In this document: piece after piece, positions 59,401-64,000 of the stretch
How positions within the stretch are numbered: the first letter of the stretch is position 1
Layout of the letters: each line of letters opens with the position of its first letter
DNA from: Citrus sinensis
Taxonomy: Eukaryota > Streptophyta > Magnoliopsida > Sapindales > Rutaceae
Assembly (NCBI RefSeq): GCF_022201045.2
Contig: NC_068557.1
Span: 1,054,001 to 1,118,000, forward strand
DNA: 64,000 bases
Direction of reading: 5' to 3'
The notes under the pieces: generated by a model
The model's input: the letters and a program-made list of their open reading frames with translations, nothing else
Databases searched by the model: none
What the model was told of the DNA's origin: nothing
Made by a program: the position numbers and the translations under genes

Positions 59401-60140
59401 ATTAGAACATAATCAAATAGACAGATGAGGATTTTGACATGATATGAGAAAAGTTATATCCGCTCTCCAGTGATTATAGGGGTGCTTTGCTCTTCATGAT
59501 GTCAAGATTTCAAAGAAATGAATCAAATAATAACCAATTTGGCATCGTTAATCCTTGACTTGTATCAAATTTTTGTGAATTTCAATTTATCAATAGTTGT
59601 TTTGTAAGTTGATCGAACACATCCGTTGTTTAAATTTGTATTAACGAACATGAAGGCGATAGTTACGCTTAATTAACACTTTTTCTTTGCCTTTCTTTTT
59701 AATGTTACCCAATGTGCAGCTGAAAACTCTTTTCAAGTCGGTTTGCCAAACGGAATAAGCTACCCGAAAGCCGAATACAAGAAGGCAATAAAAGTTTATA
59801 ATATTAACCTGAACTAATGTGACGATTTTCTGTAGAAGTCGCATCAAGTCAAACATACTTTAACATATATTAATAACATATTAACTTGATGTCACAGATT
59901 CAGGGTTCCTTACATTGCTAAATTAAAAATGGTTATAAGGATCTTTTAGAAGTAGTAATTACATGCGTGGATGCCCAAACGAAGTAAGAAATTTCAATCC
60001 ATGGCAGCAATACAAAAATGATGGGAAGAGATGAAAATGTGAACCATCAACTTATCCGACCCAATTAAGGGACTGTCTCCTCTGACGAAGTAAAAAATAA
60101 TCCGATTTTGGTGCCATTAAGAATATTGTATAACTAGTTT
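59401..60140. other. Intergenic, no gene seen
   Basis: AT-rich; no supported frame or repeat. Confidence 0.5.
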
Positions 60141-60803
60141 TAGGAGTGGCAATTTGGGTTAGGATTTGTTTACTCTATTTGATTCGATGCAAATTAAATG
60201 AGTTTGGATTTGAAAAAATTGTTTCGTTTAATAAATAAGTGAATTCTATTCAATTCATTAATTAAATGGATCTAATATGGGTTTTAGAACATTGATTCAT
60301 TTATTTGTTAAGGATTCGTTTAGTAAATGAGTTATAAACGAATCGAATATAATCCATTCGTTTAAATTAATTTAATTAAATTATTTATTTATACTTAGTA
60401 TGAAAAAACCTTAAAGTTTGAAGGCTAATATAATAATTATAAATGATAATAAGTTTGTATTTTGTAGGATGTTAAATTTATGCTCTTTTTATATTTTATT
60501 TTGTTTAATTTTTGTTTATTAATTATATTTTTGTAAATAAATTCATATTCAATTTATTCCTTATCGGATAAACAAATTGTAAAGGAATCCAGATTCGATT
60601 TGATTCGTTTATTAATTCTACTAAATGAATTAAACGAATCGAATCGAATCGAATCGAATATTTGTTTAATAAATGAATTGAATCCGAATCCTAAGATTTC
60701 TATTTGTTTAATGAATGAATCGAATTCGAATCAGCAAAATTTTGACCCAATTCGTTTACAATTTGATTTGAATATGACTCGTTTATTCGTTTTGCCAACT
60801 CTA
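60141..60803. mobile_element. hAT element, non-autonomous
   Basis: 663 bp with inverted ends TAGGAGTGGCAAT and TTGCCAACTCTA and an exact 8-bp target duplication ACTAGTTT (60133-60140 and 60804-60811). Subterminal regions repeat GATTCG, AATCGAATCGAATCG and TTCGTTTA(A/T)-type motifs. Same terminal family as 44196-45072. Confidence 0.92.
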
Positions 60804-60811
60804 ACTAGTTT

Positions 60812-61768
60812 ATTGTGTTTTTGATTAAATATTACATAAACTACACACTATCAACGTTATATTGTACTTATAATTTTTTTATTATTTTACTTTAAGTGTA
60901 CAACGTGTAAGTAAGCTAATTTTCCCAGATCTCTATATTGGGTTTTGAGTGTAAAATGATAAAATGATTTGACATACAAATACGGTTGGAAAAGTATCAT
61001 AATAAATTACTATTTTAAAGCATAATTTTGAGTGGACCTACTTTGTATAAGTGAGAGGTAATAATATGTACTTTTATACTTAAAATGATGCTTGGGTGAA
61101 TAACAATGCACAAATTACACCATTAATTGCATTGACTAAGAGTTGGAGTTACAAAAAATTGTAGTAGCTAGTTAAATTTAAAATTAATTACGAAATTAAT
61201 TCCAGAATATATCACTTGTAATTGCCAAGTAATTCAGAATTTATAATAGGCAATTAAATTTATATTTTAATATGAGATTAAATCTCGAATTTAATATGTG
61301 GTTAATGAAGCCGCATTTACATTTTGAATTTAATTTAAGAATGAAATAAAAGGTTTAACGACAACAATTATACTTTTAATTAGCTACTGTACCTAATAAG
61401 AAATTAAATACATCAGTTACAAAATTTTAGCAGTCAAATTTGTGGATAAAAATGCCTCTCATACAATTCTATGAATTGACATTCTTCTTCACTTCAAGAA
61501 AATGGCTAGGAATAATTTAAGAGAAATAAGGATAGAAGAATAAGAAGATAAACTTCAATACCTCCTTTGTCAATGTCATGTATCATCAATGTCATTTATC
61601 CAATTTCCATAAAGTTTAGAGACAATGGAACTTTTTTGTACAATAACCTCTTAGTGCGCTAGAATTATTCATTACCATTGTCTCTTGGAAAATAGGCACT
61701 GTTCAAAACCTAAAGCACTTAATAGCAGGAGGCGAATTTATTTTAATGAAGCTATAATATTATGCAGG
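60812..61768. other. Intergenic, no gene seen
   Basis: AT-rich, nothing recognisable. Confidence 0.5.
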
Positions 61769-62221
61769 TAGGGATGACAAATTACGAGCTTGGGCTAGAT
61801 TTTTTAAAGCTCATGCCTAAGTCCATGTTATTAGTAATAGGTCCACATCCTCTAAAAGTCCATCCAACTTGGACAGTCTGAGGCTGGGCCGGACTTGAGC
61901 TTCCGTTAAATTTTTAAATAAATTCTTAATAAAGTTAAAAGTTAAAAATAAAATATTTAAAATAATGATTTTCTAATATATAATAGATAAATAGTCAAAT
62001 ACATAAAATAACACAATATAATAAACCACAAATAATATTTATAAATTATATTCTTTTAATTTATAAATTATAAAGCTTGAGAATTTTCCATAAACCATTA
62101 ATTAAGTTCATTCACATCTGACTTTAAATTTTTTTACCCATGTCTATGGTATCACAAAGCAAGCAGGGCCTAAAGCTTATGACCCTAAGCTGGCCGACCC
62201 TAACTTTTTTACCCCACCCTA
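61769..62221. mobile_element. Probable older hAT element
   Basis: Left end TAGGGATGACAAATTACGAGC is like the other hAT ends; right end (read inward) TAGGGTGGGGTAAAAAAGTTA. Flanks TATGCAGG and CATCGAGG match at 5 of 8 positions. The interior has GGTCCACATCC- and GGGCCGGACTTGAGC-type words often seen in hAT interiors. Less certain than the other two. Confidence 0.58.
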
Positions 62222-63841
62222 CATCGAGGTCTTGATTTGCATTCTATTTTTATATCATATTTGATTTGTTATCTCATTATTGTAATCACTATTTTAACTG
62301 CTATATCACTGTTTTAACTGTAATCATTGTTATTTGTAAAGTCCCAATTTATGATTTGTAATTTCAGAATGCATTCCTCCTATTCCATTGTATTTCCCTT
62401 ATGAATACTTGGAAAAAGATAGAAGCTATTGGACCAAAAAATTAACACCAAATCCGAATTTTGTTACTAAGATATAAAAATTCTCAGTTTCCTATAGTTA
62501 CAAAACCACCATATATAAGTAGGAATTTCAAGTCCCTAAATGTCAAAATTTGGTAAAAATGCGAGGATCATCATTACCAAGTACGCTGTGATTTTATTTT
62601 CATTAGTTTGCCAAAAGCTTTGAAACAATTTTTTTTTTTGCCAAAATATGAATCCGACGGCATGAAACAAAGCACCCTTATCATATTTTCTCATAAGAGA
62701 ATCTTGGCCTGTTTGTTCGATACATCATCTTCTTCCTTAATTGATATTAGACTGAATAGACTCTCTTCAAATTTATGAACTGACAAGTGAAAACTTCTTA
62801 GTCAAATTCTCCAAGATCTCTCATTTTTCCCGAGGATTAGGATTGTATAAGAGCAGTCGTGGAATTGAAGAGTCGGGTTCTGAAAAAATCCAATTGGCAA
62901 ATATTTGATATTAACGAATAAAAGTTCGCCCCAAATCCTCTCTTTCATCACCTATATTTCAACATTATCATTAATGGTATTAAAAAATAATAAAGATAGA
63001 TTGTCATCGTATATGTCAAGTGACACAGAAAGTAAAAATAGGAGGATATTGATAAAACAACAATATAAAATAAACAATGTTGAATAATATAAATGACATT
63101 TTGAACAAAAATCATAATTTTTTTTTTCAATCTTCGGGCTTTGCGGTTTTGATCTTGGTATGGACTTAAGTCCACCCAAATTGCTAATCTAAGGATGCAA
63201 TTCGTTATAAGCTGATCATTTACATCCTTCCGAGCACCGTGAGACATTACATATCCTAATTTCGTACAAAAAACATTGGATTATGTGTTTCTATTTATAA
63301 GTGTGCAGGTTTTGTGTTTTCTGTGATTTCTTGAATAAGTATGTAATAAGACTGCAATAAAAGATTTTCCCAATTTTACTTCTCAATATGTTCATTAATT
63401 GGATCAAATGAAATCATGCATGAACTCTTATGATAACATTTTTTGACCTATATTTCTCATTATTGGTTTTGGCAGTCTCTTCTTTTAGCGAACACTGGCA
63501 ACACAAAAAGAAAATTAAAAAAGGGGGAAACTGTTAAATTTGTAATGGCCTATTTGGTTAATTTTATGTATTTACGTAACTTATATTACAGTAGTTTCTA
63601 ATTAACAAGCCTGTCTGGTTATATTCAAGAAAATTGATGTACTTAGATAATTAATACTATATGTAAAGTTACTAATATAACCTTTTCCTAGTGCGGTTCT
63701 GGTACGCGTTTCCTTTTCTTACTACAGTTTTAATTTCATTTAGGAAACTAGTTTCCTATTCAATTAGGGTAATTGTTATTACATAAAAATCTAATGGGAA
63801 TAGGAAACTATTTCCTAATTCAATACGGCAAGTTATTGTCA
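62222..63841. other. Intergenic, no gene seen
   Basis: AT-rich. Short open frames near 62905-63247 on both strands have no recognisable content. A direct repeat AGGAAACTA at 63741 and 63802 lies in possible promoter sequence of the kinase fragment. Confidence 0.45.
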
Positions 63842-63853
63842 CATTATAAATAC
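63842..63853 (+). promoter_or_regulatory. TATA-like box before the kinase fragment
   Basis: ATTATAAATACC about 48-58 bases upstream of the ATG at 63900, a standard plant core-promoter context. Confidence 0.45.
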
Positions 63854-63899
63854 CCGTGCAGAAAAAAAAATTGGTTCCATATATCGCACTGAAAAAAAA

Positions 63900-64000
63900 A
63901 TGGAGCAATACGAAAAGATCAGAAACTTATGATATTTTTAAGGAAGATGAATAATCATCCCAACATTGTCAAGTTGAGGAATCTTGTCAAAGAACACGAA
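63900..64000 (+). pseudogene. Fragment resembling an MHK/MAK-type CDK-like kinase, cut by the window edge
   Basis: From 63938 one frame reads LRKMNNHPNIVKL and continues RNLVKEHE to the last base, the helix-C to beta-4 segment typical of MAK/MHK-type CDK-like kinases (usual form LREVK-LRKMN-HPNIVKL). The ATG at 63900 is in another frame and gives MEQYEKIRNL then a stop, which resembles the family start MERYK. The glycine loop and catalytic Lys region that should lie between are absent, so this looks like an internally deleted copy. The right part lies beyond the window, so I cannot say whether the rest is present. Family assignment is from recall. Confidence 0.5.

Noticed and set aside
62905..63247. 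Overlapping frames of 60-99 codons on both strands
   Set aside because: AT-rich, low-complexity products rich in Ile, Tyr and Leu; no homology recognised.

Overview
The window is nuclear DNA of a flowering plant, most likely a woody eudicot; a Citrus-like genome is my guess from recall, not something the sequence proves. It is AT-rich and intron-rich, with plant transposons (MULE, hAT, PIF/Harbinger, SINE, Ty1/copia) and two recognisable kinds of plant gene. There are no bacterial-style operons.

Region 1 (1 to about 22250) is a tandem duplication. Each unit carries a tRNA-Ala(AGC), a long non-coding leader and a five-exon gene for cytosolic 10-formyltetrahydrofolate synthetase (formate-tetrahydrofolate ligase, THFS). 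Unit 1 (before the window start to about 6930) looks intact: a well-paired tRNA at 700-772 and a 636-codon THFS frame at 1776-6398. Unit 2 (about 7605-22250) is decaying. Its tRNA has lost D- and T-stem pairing. Its THFS has a nonsense codon in exon 3, a 30-bp tandem duplication inside the ATP-binding loop and a 15-bp deletion in exon 5. It has been invaded by transposons: a MULE-like element (with a nested solo LTR and a nested long-TIR MITE), a Tourist-like element and a 3-kb MULE all sit in the stretch equivalent to 784-812 of unit 1, and a 1.58-kb LTR-like insertion splits the 3' UTR. Unit 1 serves as a natural empty site that proves most of these insertions.

Region 2 (22250-50400) is a tandem array of four class III secretory peroxidase genes, all on the minus strand and all with the classical 4-exon/3-intron structure and intact frames (349-350 aa): 25081-27797, 32840-35663, 37097-39936 and 45711-48183. 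All keep the distal Arg/His, the proximal His, a signal peptide and a short C-terminal extension ending in VSS/ISS, like the vacuolar propeptide of horseradish peroxidase C. They share TATA boxes and an upstream block with the core GTGGATTCCAC. Exon-by-exon similarity is mosaic, suggesting gene conversion. The 5.8-kb gap between the third and fourth genes holds three DNA transposons with clear target-site duplications and a probable LTR fragment.

Region 3 (50400-64000) is gene-poor: a tRNA-derived SINE with a long target-site duplication, a decayed Ty1/copia retrotransposon (54349-59400), hAT elements at 60141-60803 and 61769-62221, and at the right edge a fragment resembling the N-terminal part of a MAK/MHK-type CDK-like kinase.

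No CRISPR array, prophage or clearly new system is visible. The strongest observations are the transposon hot spot beside the degenerate tRNA, the intact/decayed THFS pair, and the conserved non-coding block upstream of all four peroxidases.
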